From Methanospirillum lacunae (GTDB taxonomy: Archaea; Halobacteriota; Methanomicrobia; Methanomicrobiales; Methanospirillaceae): a stretch of DNA of 64,000 bases. Under the pieces are notes generated by a model. That model was not told the DNA's origin, made no database searches, and was given only the letters and a program-made list of their open reading frames with translations. The number at the start of each line of letters is the position of its first letter. Within the stretch, counting starts at the first letter, position 1. The stretch lies in the NCBI RefSeq assembly GCF_003173355.1, contig NZ_QGMY01000006.1:124001-188000 (forward strand). Reading direction: 5' to 3'. Positions 18,411-26,507 of this stretch are shown in pieces. The translations under genes and the position numbers were made by a program.

Positions 18411-19794
18411 CTCCCTCCTCTCCCAAATCTCTCTCGGCGAAGACAGTCACCGCCAGTTCAAACAAAATATAACCAACACGGATTCCCTGGCAGCAGAGAT
18501 GGCAGCTTTTGCAAATACAGATGGAGGAGTTATTTATATAGGAGTCGCTGATGATGGTTCAATCGCCGGCCTAACCACTTCAGATGTAACCAGGATCAAC
18601 CAGCTCATAAGTAACACTGCTTCACAAAATATTAAAAGCCCGTTAACCGTCAAAACGGAGAACGTCTCAATTGGGAATGATCGGGTTGTCATCATTCTCT
18701 CAATACCCAAGGGACAGGATAAACCGTACTTTGACCGGAATGGTATCATCTGGCTTAAGACCGGGGCTGATAAACGAAAAATAAACTCCCGAGAAGAACT
18801 CTGTCGCCTCTTTCAGAGTGTAGACCGGTTCCATGCCGATGAATTGCCCACAAAAGCAGGTATCGATAAACTGGACAAACTCCGATTTCGAGAATTTCTT
18901 CAAAAAACCTACAAAATTCCCTTCCCTGATACCCAGGATGATCTTCGGACCCTGCTCCAGAATATGAATCTGGCAACCGAAGAAGGGATGCTCAACCTTG
19001 CCGGAGTTCTTCTCTTCACCGAACGCCCTGAATGGATAAAACCTCAGTTCATTATCAAAGCAGTGAGGTATCCGGGAAATGCTATTCACGTAAGCGAATA
19101 CCTTGACACAGAAGACTTCACCGGACCACTCCCCCGGATATTTATCGATACCTTGGCATTTATCATGAGAAATCTTCACAAGGTACAGGCTGGAAGAGGA
19201 ATCAACGCCCCTGGCCTGCCTGAAATACCAGAAGTTGTTTGTGAAGAACTCCTGGTTAATGCCCTCATGCACCGGGATTACCTGATTAATGCCCCAATAC
19301 GGATATTCGTCTTCGACAACCGTATTGAGATCATCAGCCCGGGATCCCTGCCAAACAACCTGACCGTCGAGAAGATCCTGAAAGGGAACTCCAATATCAG
19401 AAACCCAATTCTTGTCTCGTTCATAGCAAAAGGACTACTTCCTTACCGGGGACTTGGCTCCGGCATCAAACGTGCTCTGGAAGACTGGCCTGATATCGAC
19501 TTTACCGATGACCGGGATGGATGCCTCTTCACCGCTACTATTCACCGAAAAGAGTTGATTAGTTCGGAGGAATCACGCGAAGAGCAAGAAAGTTCGGAGA
19601 AAAGTTCGGAGAAAAGTTCGGAGAAAATTATTGCTCTCATGAGAGAAGAGCCTGGATTGTCAGCTAAGGAGATTGCAAACCGGCTTGAACTGACATCCCG
19701 GGCAATTGAAAAGCAGATTGCAACTCTGAAAAAGAGCGGAAAAATTCAAAGGATGGGTCCGGCCAAAGGAGGGCACTGGGAGGTAATTGATTGA
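18400..19794 (+). CDS. AlbA_2/HATPase_c_4 winged-helix protein
   Basis: 464 residues overlapping the helicase end by 11 nt. The N-terminal AlbA_2 (Schlafen-like) domain spans about 8-130 (EMAAFANTDGGVIYIGVADD and KTGADKRKINSREELCRLF). A GHKL ATPase-like domain (about 230-385) has EELLVNALMHRDY, FDNRIEIISPGSLP and GLGSGIKRAL. A Ser/Glu/Lys repeat linker (about 385-410) leads to a C-terminal winged helix (LSAKEIANRLELTSRAIEKQ). Members are annotated as transcriptional regulators or RecG-like helicase-related proteins and often sit in defence islands. Base composition is close to the genome norm, unlike the two genes upstream. It may be a regulator or effector of the unit, or an older resident gene behind which the nuclease pair inserted. 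Confidence 0.85.
   Translation: MIPNSLLSQISLGEDSHRQFKQNITNTDSLAAEMAAFANTDGGVIYIGVADDGSIAGLTTSDVTRINQLISNTASQNIKSPLTVKTENVSIGNDRVVIILSIPKGQDKPYFDRNGIIWLKTGADKRKINSREELCRLFQSVDRFHADELPTKAGIDKLDKLRFREFLQKTYKIPFPDTQDDLRTLLQNMNLATEEGMLNLAGVLLFTERPEWIKPQFIIKAVRYPGNAIHVSEYLDTEDFTGPLPRIFIDTLAFIMRNLHKVQAGRGINAPGLPEIPEVVCEELLVNALMHRDYLINAPIRIFVFDNRIEIISPGSLPNNLTVEKILKGNSNIRNPILVSFIAKGLLPYRGLGSGIKRALEDWPDIDFTDDRDGCLFTATIHRKELISSEESREEQESSEKSSEKSSEKIIALMREEPGLSAKEIANRLELTSRAIEKQIATLKKSGKIQRMGPAKGGHWEVID
19590..19625 (+). repeat. Three perfect 12-bp tandem repeats (AAGTTCGGAGAA)
   Basis: The repeats lie in frame inside the AlbA_2 gene and encode a SSEK repeat in the linker before the winged helix. Copy number could vary by slippage without breaking the frame. 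Confidence 0.9.
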
Positions 19795-19951
19795 CATTCA
19801 TTGAAGTTGATACAACTGAACAGAAGATCTTCGACTCCACTACGAATGAACGAGAACTCGATCAGGCATAGTGTGTGAATCCTCCTCTAACTGCAAGGAT
19901 CAAGTAAAGAAAACAATATCCAGAATACTTTAATGGCAGAGTTATTGCTTC

Positions 19952-20119
19952 TTGAGTTCTTATCCATTTAAACCCCATATCTTTAATAACCCGGATCTGG
20001 CATATGATGTCATTAAAAAACCTGAAAAAAGAAGCCCAAATGTCGTTTTAATATCGACCCGTAAAGCCTGGATCTCTGCATCAGATACCATTTCTATAGG
20101 TGCGAATTATCGAGCTTAA
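19952..20119 (+). pseudogene. Possible coding remnant without a start codon
   Basis: A 55-codon open stretch with a protein-like translation (HIFNNPDLAYDVIKKPEKR, later VVLISTRKAW), ending in TAA at 20117-20119. There is no ATG and no SD, and the frame is closed upstream by TAA, so it looks like a piece of a lost gene. I do not recognise the family. The rest of 19795-20339 shows only AT-rich sequence before the methyltransferase gene. Confidence 0.25.
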
Positions 20120-20339
20120 TATTACCCCCATATCAAAACGATTATATGAAAGGATTATGAATTTTAACCCCAATAATCAATTGAATTATTAATGCATGAA
20201 TTAAAGAGAAAAATATACCAAATTAGGGTTTAAATGGGGATCTGACTTAAATTTAAGATATAGGTCTTCGTGACAATAGGACACGCCTCATAACAGTTAC
20301 CGGGAGAATTACTAAGAGACATCAAGAGACAGTTCAATC

Positions 20340-21023
20340 ATGATTGACAATACTACTTCTCATCCAGCAAGTCTTTATGACAAGAATATCACATCCACCA
20401 TTCCATATTACCAGGAAATTCAGGAAGAAATTTTAGCATTTATTGAAAGTATCGACATAAAACCGGTATCATGGCTGGACACCGGTTGTGGTACAGGAAC
20501 TCTTGTTTCCAGGGCCCTGTGTAGATTTCCAGATACTACGTTCACAATTGCAGATCCTTCAGCAGAGATGCTCAAACAAGCTGAAATAAAATTATCTCAT
20601 GACCGGGTCAGAATTCTTGGACAGTGCAAAACAGAAGACCTTGATACCAGGACCAGGTTCGATATCATAACTGCCATTCAGTGCCATCATTACCTTGATA
20701 CCGAAACCAGAAAACAGGCAGTTGAAAAGTGTTTTTCACTTCTAAAACAGGGTGGGCTGTATATCACCTCTGAGAACATCAGGCCCCTCTCCCAGGAGGG
20801 AGAACGTAACGGGCTTTTATACTGGGGAAAATTTCAGGAAAGGGCTGGAAAGAACTGCGAAGAAGTTAAGGCTCACCTGGCACGATTTGATAAAGAATAT
20901 CACCCCATTACCATCCCTGAACATCTTGATCTTTACCGGGCAGCAGGGTTTGAAATCGTGGAAATTCTGTGGTACTCCTATATGCAATGCGCTTTTTATG
21001 CGATTAAACCTCGAATCAGGTGA
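20340..21023 (+). CDS. Class I SAM-dependent methyltransferase
   Basis: 227 residues with a Rossmann methyltransferase fold: motif I LDTGCGTGT (about 44-52), the acidic end of beta 2 at FTIADPSAEML, and the post-I region FDIITAIQCHHYL. The C-terminal part (LDLYRAAGFEIVEILW) resembles Methyltransf_25/UbiE-type enzymes acting on small molecules. The substrate cannot be read from sequence. It is a single gene with a long AT-rich upstream region; the start at 20340 lacks a strong SD. Confidence 0.85.
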   Translation: MIDNTTSHPASLYDKNITSTIPYYQEIQEEILAFIESIDIKPVSWLDTGCGTGTLVSRALCRFPDTTFTIADPSAEMLKQAEIKLSHDRVRILGQCKTEDLDTRTRFDIITAIQCHHYLDTETRKQAVEKCFSLLKQGGLYITSENIRPLSQEGERNGLLYWGKFQERAGKNCEEVKAHLARFDKEYHPITIPEHLDLYRAAGFEIVEILWYSYMQCAFYAIKPRIR

Positions 21024-21135
21024 AGAATTATAGACAATCAATATTTCGATACTACTACCCATGACAAAGTCAGAGACTTCATACCAGATCAATAAAATAA
21101 AATAAAAGTGTCTTGAGAAATTCACGAAACCAGCA

Positions 21136-21606
21136 ATGAATTCAAACCTGACATCATTTTGTGGCCTGTGCTGTTCAGATTGCATACCTTCAGATTCAGA
21201 ACTATTTTCCCTGATAGATTCACTGGATAAAAAATTGCAGGATATACAGTTTGAACAGTATGCAGAACTAAAATCAGAAACAAATGAACATTTTAATGAC
21301 TATTCAACGTTTCTTGTCGTACTGGATCAGATCAGAAAACTCAAGTGTAACCGCCCGTGCCAACTTGAAGGGGGCAAACCCAACTGCACCATACGGGTTT
21401 GTGCAGGGGAAAAGGGTTTTTCCGGGTGCTGGGAATGTGAAAACCGCAAAGATTGTACACTTCTTGATCGTCTTCGAACGATTCATCCCCACATCGACGA
21501 ACACCTCGACCTCATAAACCGGGTGGGTCCATCTGATTGGTTTGATATGAGAAAAGAGCATTACCGGTGGCAGGTGGTGGATCGAAGAGATAACCCATCT
21601 GATTAA
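21136..21606 (+). CDS. DUF3795 cysteine-rich protein
   Basis: 156 residues. Cys pairs at the N-terminus (FCGLCCSDC) and in the middle (CNRPC, CTIRVCAGEKG, CWECENRKDC) follow the DUF3795 pattern of small anaerobe proteins thought to bind zinc or an Fe-S cluster. The C-terminal half has a helical segment (LDRLRTIHPHIDEHLDLI) typical of the family. No function is established. It lies 112 nt behind the methyltransferase gene in the same direction, so co-transcription is possible. Confidence 0.8.
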   Translation: MNSNLTSFCGLCCSDCIPSDSELFSLIDSLDKKLQDIQFEQYAELKSETNEHFNDYSTFLVVLDQIRKLKCNRPCQLEGGKPNCTIRVCAGEKGFSGCWECENRKDCTLLDRLRTIHPHIDEHLDLINRVGPSDWFDMRKEHYRWQVVDRRDNPSD

Positions 21607-21783
21607 CTATGATTACCGGATACAAGGCATTCAAAACCAAATTATGATATCAGGAAAGGTGAACTGTAATCCATCTCCAGAATTATACGAACTTAATTTC
21701 GATTCAGGATAATATGATTCAATTTTTGTCAAAATGGATCGTAATTATTTTGTTGAAAAAATGATTAACTCCTGGAATCAGAA

Positions 21784-22392
21784 TTATCCTGAAGGTGACA
21801 TTCCGGTTACCGCCTCAATCGCTTCTACCAATCCTTCCCGGTCATCTGTGCCAATCCGAATCCGCCTTGTCCCGGGAAGAGTAATCTCAACCCCTTCATA
21901 TCCGGAAATATTGTAAAGGGTTCCGTTTTTTATGTACCTGATTCCCCATCCATAATACCATGGAGTATCTACCCTGGAAAAATCCAGAATGTTCTCCAGT
22001 GGAATTTTTTTCCTGATCAGATGAACCGGACCAAACAGGATCCAGATTGCATCACTTCTGACTTCAACAGTAAGTGTTGAGAACAACAGAAGCGATAGAC
22101 CAAGAAACAGTGTTACAATTAAAAATAATGCCAGAATCTCAGGAACAAAGAAACTTGTTGTCATAATAATGACAATTGCAGCGATACTTGCCCAGATCTG
22201 CACACCACCCACCTGGCAATGTGAGTAGAGAACAGAACCACCAGTTCCCTCATGTGGACCTGTTGCCTTAAGTTGTGTAATATAATCCATACATCCATTC
22301 CTCTCTTTCGGTTTCAGTGCAACTCCATTGTTTGGACACCATCCGGTTGTTACCGGGTCTGTTTTCATAGGCTTATCCTGGAAAATTTGCAT
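21784..22392 (-). CDS. Membrane protein with PH-like domain, last gene of SdpI operon
   Basis: 202 residues. An N-terminal ~65-residue soluble segment contains GWCPNNG. Two hydrophobic helices follow (about 68-112), then a C-terminal beta-rich domain (VEVRSDAIWILFG, IPLENILDFSRVD, TRRIRIGTDDREGL) resembling bacterial PH domains. The GWCP motif recurs near the start of the upstream SdpI-like protein and is reminiscent of the N-terminus of Methanosarcina DUF1673 proteins. It starts 18 bp after the SdpI-like gene, so the two are co-transcribed. Role unknown; probably a membrane partner of the SdpI-like protein. Confidence 0.65.
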   Translation of the reverse strand: MQIFQDKPMKTDPVTTGWCPNNGVALKPKERNGCMDYITQLKATGPHEGTGGSVLYSHCQVGGVQIWASIAAIVIIMTTSFFVPEILALFLIVTLFLGLSLLLFSTLTVEVRSDAIWILFGPVHLIRKKIPLENILDFSRVDTPWYYGWGIRYIKNGTLYNISGYEGVEITLPGTRRIRIGTDDREGLVEAIEAVTGMSPSG

Positions 22393-22410
22393 AATTTCAT
22401 GATATCTCCT

Positions 22411-23187
22411 TCACATTACCTGCAGGCGTGACAGTTTGTATGAATCAATAACAACCCATACAGACACACCGATTACAAGAATCAACATCAGAAGTATTGC
22501 CCATAACCCGGCAATCGGACTGAAAACAACCATAATAGCACCTGCAATTACAAACGCCGGTCCTCCCCGCTCATGTGATCTTCTCCAGACCTCATCATCA
22601 GAGAGTGTCCAGGGGAGGCGAATACCCATGACTGGGTTTCTTTTGATATACGGCATAAAACTGCCAAGAACAATAAAAAGCAGTCCAAATAGCATAGGCA
22701 GTACTACCTCAATTCGGATCCCGGTCCCAAGTGCTGTAAGCGTCGTGATCACTTCCATTGCAACGAGAAGCGCTACCACGGAAAAGATTACAATCTGGTA
22801 GATATCTTTTGATTTTTCAAGCCCTGATCTCAATTTTTCAATCCGGGGAAGAACAGAAAGGAAAAGGGTAGTAAGTGTCACCACCACCGGGTACCAGAAA
22901 ACACCGGGGAATTTCCCTTCAAACCGATCTGCGACTCCAAACAGGTTCCAATGTACAGGTATCTGATCAGGAAGATACCTGAGTGCTATCAGAGGTACCA
23001 GATATGACAGCCACACCATGAACCATGTCAGGTATCGAAATAATGTCACTCTTTTTTGCATCGGACCATTTATCCCTGAAGATGGATTATCTTGTGTACT
23101 TGCAGAGCCTCCAGCACTGCCCGTCTGCGTGTCTTTGCGAGGACACCAGCCAGCCCAGGAATTGAGCATCTGAAAAATTCTGCTCAT
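22411..23187 (-). CDS. SdpI/DUF1648 family membrane protein
   Basis: 258 residues, about six membrane helices. LPDQIPVHWNLFGVADRF is the DUF1648 signature. IKRNPVMGIRLPWTLSDDEV followed by RSHERGG is the SdpI signature. In Bacillus subtilis, SdpI gives immunity to the SdpC toxin and controls its repressor SdpR. The N-terminal 50 residues carry a GWCP motif shared with the next gene and a Gly/Ser-rich linker. The start ATG overlaps the regulator stop as ATGA. No SdpC-like toxin gene is visible, so the role here is unknown (membrane signal receiver or stress protein). Confidence 0.85.
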   Translation of the reverse strand: MSRIFQMLNSWAGWCPRKDTQTGSAGGSASTQDNPSSGINGPMQKRVTLFRYLTWFMVWLSYLVPLIALRYLPDQIPVHWNLFGVADRFEGKFPGVFWYPVVVTLTTLFLSVLPRIEKLRSGLEKSKDIYQIVIFSVVALLVAMEVITTLTALGTGIRIEVVLPMLFGLLFIVLGSFMPYIKRNPVMGIRLPWTLSDDEVWRRSHERGGPAFVIAGAIMVVFSPIAGLWAILLMLILVIGVSVWVVIDSYKLSRLQVM

Positions 23188-23630
23188 ATCAGTTTTTTCA
23201 CCTTTTCAAAGAGTTCATCTGCCATTAGTGTAGGATTATCTGTCGTTTCCATGGTAATTCCAAGTTCTTTTGAGTAATCCCAGATCAACTCGATACAGTC
23301 CTTGAAAAGTTGGCATGAATCACAGTCTCCTTCATGTTTGTACCAGACCTGGACACCGTGTTTTTCTGAAACAAAGATGATAGCTTCTGCATTGAAAGGG
23401 ATTGATTTTCCAACAAGGATCCCATGTTCAAGGTTAATTTTCTCAACAACAATCTGATTTGCATCTGCCATCTCCTTAAGTGACAGGTCGATCTTCTTAT
23501 CCATTGTCAAAAGACCACGGGATACCGCCTGCCGTGATATTCCAAGCAGATTGGCAATAGTAATGTTGGGAATACCCCTCCTTCTCATTGCCCAGAATCC
23601 GAACTGTTTGTCATCAGTTGGCAGATGCAT
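23184..23630 (-). CDS. HTH transcriptional regulator heading the SdpI-like operon
   Basis: 148 residues. The N-terminal HTH contains IANLLGISRQAVSRGL. The C-terminal half has a short Cys motif CDSCQLFKDC that could bind metal or sense redox state. It is the first gene of a three-gene operon with the SdpI-like and PH-like membrane proteins (4-nt overlap with the former), parallel in layout to sdpR-sdpI although the HTH is not of the ArsR type. The ATG at 23630 has no SD but lies ~27 nt from a TATA box, so the transcript is probably leaderless. A perfect inverted repeat between TATA box and ATG suggests autoregulation. Confidence 0.75.
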   Translation of the reverse strand: MHLPTDDKQFGFWAMRRRGIPNITIANLLGISRQAVSRGLLTMDKKIDLSLKEMADANQIVVEKINLEHGILVGKSIPFNAEAIIFVSEKHGVQVWYKHEGDCDSCQLFKDCIELIWDYSKELGITMETTDNPTLMADELFEKVKKLI

Positions 23631-23632
23631 AC

Positions 23633-23661
23633 GTCAACATACGAATGTTGACTATAAAATA
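23633..23661 (-). promoter_or_regulatory. Promoter plus inverted-repeat operator of the regulator operon
   Basis: GTCAACAT and ATGTTGAC (23633-23640 and 23645-23652) form perfect 8-bp arms with a 4-bp spacer. They lie between the box A (TATAAAATA on the plus strand, 23653-23661) and the regulator ATG at 23630. A protein bound here would block the start site, as expected for autorepression. Confidence 0.6.
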
Positions 23662-23768
23662 GTATCGTAAGGAGATCAACAGCTGATAAAACCACTTAGT
23701 GAAGTATTCTAATCTAAAAAAAGAGTGCGATTGTTTATAGGTCTGATATCAAATGTGAAATTATCACC

Positions 23769-24281
23769 TCATGAAATCTTTGATTTAATCAGTTTCATCA
23801 TTACATTATCAACAGACACAAATCCTTCTTTCTCATATATGATTTTCCCTGTTTCACTGGCAAAAAGGTATAATCGAATGATATGGTTTTTTTGGCAATA
23901 ATCTATCGCTTCCTTTGTTATTATTCTGGCATATCCCTTGCCCCTCTCTTCCGGTTCAGTATAGATACTATGGAGAAAAGCAATATTTGGTGAAGGATCA
24001 TGAGGAACCGGGACATATGAACAAACACTCAGTGCCCCACTTGAGAGTACCTGTTCATTTCGGCAAATGATCCAGGCATGACAGGACCCGGACCGGAACT
24101 CATCTACCAGTTTTTTAATATAATTGGACTCCATTTTCTCCATCATCACCGGATTAAAGGGTATTTTCCTATTAATCCAAATTTCCTCAAACATTTTCCG
24201 ATGATGCTTTGCGAGATCATCAACATCATCATGTGAAGCAGTCCTGAAAAGTACATCAGAGTTTTTATTCATACAAACCAT
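23769..24281 (-). CDS. GNAT family N-acetyltransferase
   Basis: 170 residues. The acetyl-CoA binding motif A is seen in YTEPEERGKGYARIITKEAI (V/I-x-x-x-x-R-G-x-G-x-A pattern), with the N-terminal FRTASHDDVDDLAKHH typical of the GNAT start. The substrate is unknown. Two starts are possible (24281 and 24272, MNKNSD). It stands alone between the regulator operon and the divergent sensory cluster. Confidence 0.85.
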   Translation of the reverse strand: MVCMNKNSDVLFRTASHDDVDDLAKHHRKMFEEIWINRKIPFNPVMMEKMESNYIKKLVDEFRSGSCHAWIICRNEQVLSSGALSVCSYVPVPHDPSPNIAFLHSIYTEPEERGKGYARIITKEAIDYCQKNHIIRLYLFASETGKIIYEKEGFVSVDNVMMKLIKSKIS

Positions 24282-24575
24282 TACCTGTCCATCAAAAAAA
24301 ACTGTTCGGAGAAGGATAATTGATTGTAGACGATTCCTTACAGAGTAAAGGAATATATTACATTATTATTCAAATAATCTCATCCGGGATATCCTACCAG
24401 TTAATTCAAATGTTTCTCGAATAATGTGGATTTACCGAACTTCACTCACTCAAAAAAATACGTATGAAGCACGATTATCAAGGAACTGCCTAATATTCAC
24501 ACTATTTAGGAGGTGTGCAATCATATTACAAATTATTAATACGATCAATGAAGAATAAACCGATGCGATGAATAT

Positions 24576-24594
24576 GTAACCTCTCACCGGTTAC
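24576..24594 (+). promoter_or_regulatory. Small hairpin before the REC-PAS gene
   Basis: GTAACC and GGTTAC form a 6-bp stem with a 7-nt loop, ending 13 nt before the ATG at 24608. It may affect translation. The rest of the 326-bp gap 24282-24607 is AT-rich with no gene seen; a TTATTAATA tract near 24535 could be box A. Confidence 0.35.
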
Positions 24595-24607
24595 GGGTAG
24601 ATATTGA

Positions 24608-25621
24608 ATGAACAATCATGTCCGAATTCTCGTTGTTGAAGATGAATTTGTAACAGGTCTAGAAATCCGGGCACGTCTTGAAGATCTGAAGTACGAAGTA
24701 TTAGAAGTTCTTGATACCGGCGAAGAAGCTATCCTTCAAGCAGAAAAACTCCTCCCAGATATCATGATCATGGATATCACATTACGAGGGAAAATTAACG
24801 GGATAGAAGCTGCAGAAATAATTCGAAAAAAACTTACCATCCCAATAATCTTTCTTACAGCCCATTCAGATGAAGGTACAATTCAGAAAGCCATTCAGTC
24901 AGAGCCCTTCGGTTACCTTATTAAACCTCTTGATGAGCGGGCACTAAACACGACTATCCAGATGGCTCTTTATAAGTACTCGATGGAAAAAGCACTAATA
25001 GAAAGTGAAAGGCGATACCGGACCATAGCAGAACTAACTGAAGATGCCATCCTTATACTAAACCGGGATAAATCCATAGCATTTCTCAATAACCAAGCAA
25101 AAAAGAAACTTCACTTATCTGATTATACTCCCGGAGTTGAGAATTTTGTCGAAATAGTGCCAGATGAACTCTATGAAATTTTAAAGGAGGATATAGAAGA
25201 GGTTTTTGAAAATAACCGATCAATAAATTCAACGTATCATTTTTTCCTCGACAATGAAGAGGCCTGGTTTGATTGTTCGATTATCCCGATTTCTACAGAT
25301 ATCGGTGTTTTCCAGGTCATTGTCCTGCTCCATGATGTAACCCAGATGATCAAGATCGAAAAAGAGATAGAAAAGAAGGGAATTGTTCAGATAGAACATA
25401 ACATGGAACAATTCCAGATACTAAATGACCGGATAAGAAACCCACTTGCAATTATTATTGCGGCTGCTTCTCTCACTGAATCAAAACAGAATGATGAGAT
25501 AATGAAGCAGGTTATGGTAATTGACAATCTGGTCAGCCAGCTTGACCGCGGATGGGCTCAGTCAGAAGTAGTCCGGAATTTTCTGCTCAAACACTATGGT
25601 CATGGGAAGAAAATCAACTGA
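24608..25621 (+). CDS. REC-PAS protein with His-less DHp-like C-terminus
   Basis: 337 residues. The receiver domain (about 5-120) has VVEDE, phosphoacceptor Asp in MIMDITLRG, T in FLTAHS and K in YLIKPLDE. A PAS domain follows (about 135-250). The C-terminal ~85 residues resemble the dimerisation helices of histidine kinases, but the box reads LNDRIRNPLAII: the position of the phosphoacceptor His is Asp, and no ATPase domain follows. The tail LDRGWAQSEVVRNFL matches the tail of the protein at 59029-60177. It heads a cluster with a solute-binding protein (22 bp on) and a histidine kinase. Likely a signalling partner that receives phosphate from the kinase and dimerises through the pseudo-DHp. 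Confidence 0.85.
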   Translation: MNNHVRILVVEDEFVTGLEIRARLEDLKYEVLEVLDTGEEAILQAEKLLPDIMIMDITLRGKINGIEAAEIIRKKLTIPIIFLTAHSDEGTIQKAIQSEPFGYLIKPLDERALNTTIQMALYKYSMEKALIESERRYRTIAELTEDAILILNRDKSIAFLNNQAKKKLHLSDYTPGVENFVEIVPDELYEILKEDIEEVFENNRSINSTYHFFLDNEEAWFDCSIIPISTDIGVFQVIVLLHDVTQMIKIEKEIEKKGIVQIEHNMEQFQILNDRIRNPLAIIIAAASLTESKQNDEIMKQVMVIDNLVSQLDRGWAQSEVVRNFLLKHYGHGKKIN

Positions 25622-25643
25622 CCATATGTAATTATCAAATAAA

Positions 25644-26504
25644 ATGGATCCCAGGTACCTAATCCCGGTTGTAATCATTCTTTTCACCGCCAGCGTCATC
25701 GGATACATTCAGTATCAGTCAGGAATTGATACCTCCCTGAGTGATCATCAACATAATTGTATCACCATCGGCTATGCTGTGGAACCACCATATGCCTATG
25801 TATCAGGTATCAATATTACCGGTGAATCACCGGAAGTTGCACAAAGAATTGTTGAAAAACTCGGTATACCCTGTGTTACCTGGAGACAGACAGAATTTGG
25901 CTCACTCATATCTGAACTGGAAGCAGGAAGGATTGATGTTATTGCCGCCGGGATGTTCATAACTGATGAAAGGTTGAAACGAATCTCATTTTCATCACCT
26001 TCGTTCAAGGTAAACCAGGGATTACTGGTCAAATCTGGAAATCCTTCAGATATTCATTCGTACAAAGAGGCAGTAGACAAAAAAGATGTTATTATTTCAG
26101 TTCTTGCCGGTTCAGTTGAACAAACCGCATTTCTAGAACTTGGTATGCCTGAAGAGAGGCTAATTATGGTTCCGGATACTCCTACAGGTCGTTCATCGGT
26201 AGAAACTGGGTATTCTACAGGGTTTGCCCTGTCAACCCCCTCCATTCGTTGGCTTGCGTCCCATTCACCCCCGGGAGTCGTAGAAGAAGCTCAGCCATTT
26301 GTTCAGAGTGATATACCAGGGCTCAAATCATACGGCTATGGAGCTTTTGGATTCAGAAAAGAAGATAAAACACTGCTTTCTGCCTGGAATAATGCAATGA
26401 AAGAGTATATTGGGAGTGATAATCATCTTGATCTCGTCAGGAGATTTGGTGTTTTAAGAGATGAAATGCCGGAAAAAGAATTCCTCCTGTATCTCTCGAG
26501 GTGA
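25644..26504 (+). CDS. Family 3 extracellular solute-binding protein, kinase-associated
   Basis: 286 residues. An N-terminal hydrophobic segment (YLIPVVIILFTASVIGYI) acts as signal or anchor. The rest is a type II periplasmic-binding fold of SBP_bac_3: IGYAVEPPYAYV, LEAGRIDVIAAGMFITDER, RISFSSPSF and QGLLVKSGNP, as in amino-acid binding proteins. No ABC permease or ATPase gene is nearby. The stop is only 3 nt before the start of a membrane histidine kinase, so it most likely delivers ligand information to that kinase rather than to a transporter. The ligand is probably an amino acid or similar compound (inference). Confidence 0.87.
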   Translation: MDPRYLIPVVIILFTASVIGYIQYQSGIDTSLSDHQHNCITIGYAVEPPYAYVSGINITGESPEVAQRIVEKLGIPCVTWRQTEFGSLISELEAGRIDVIAAGMFITDERLKRISFSSPSFKVNQGLLVKSGNPSDIHSYKEAVDKKDVIISVLAGSVEQTAFLELGMPEERLIMVPDTPTGRSSVETGYSTGFALSTPSIRWLASHSPPGVVEEAQPFVQSDIPGLKSYGYGAFGFRKEDKTLLSAWNNAMKEYIGSDNHLDLVRRFGVLRDEMPEKEFLLYLSR

Positions 26505-26507
26505 AAA

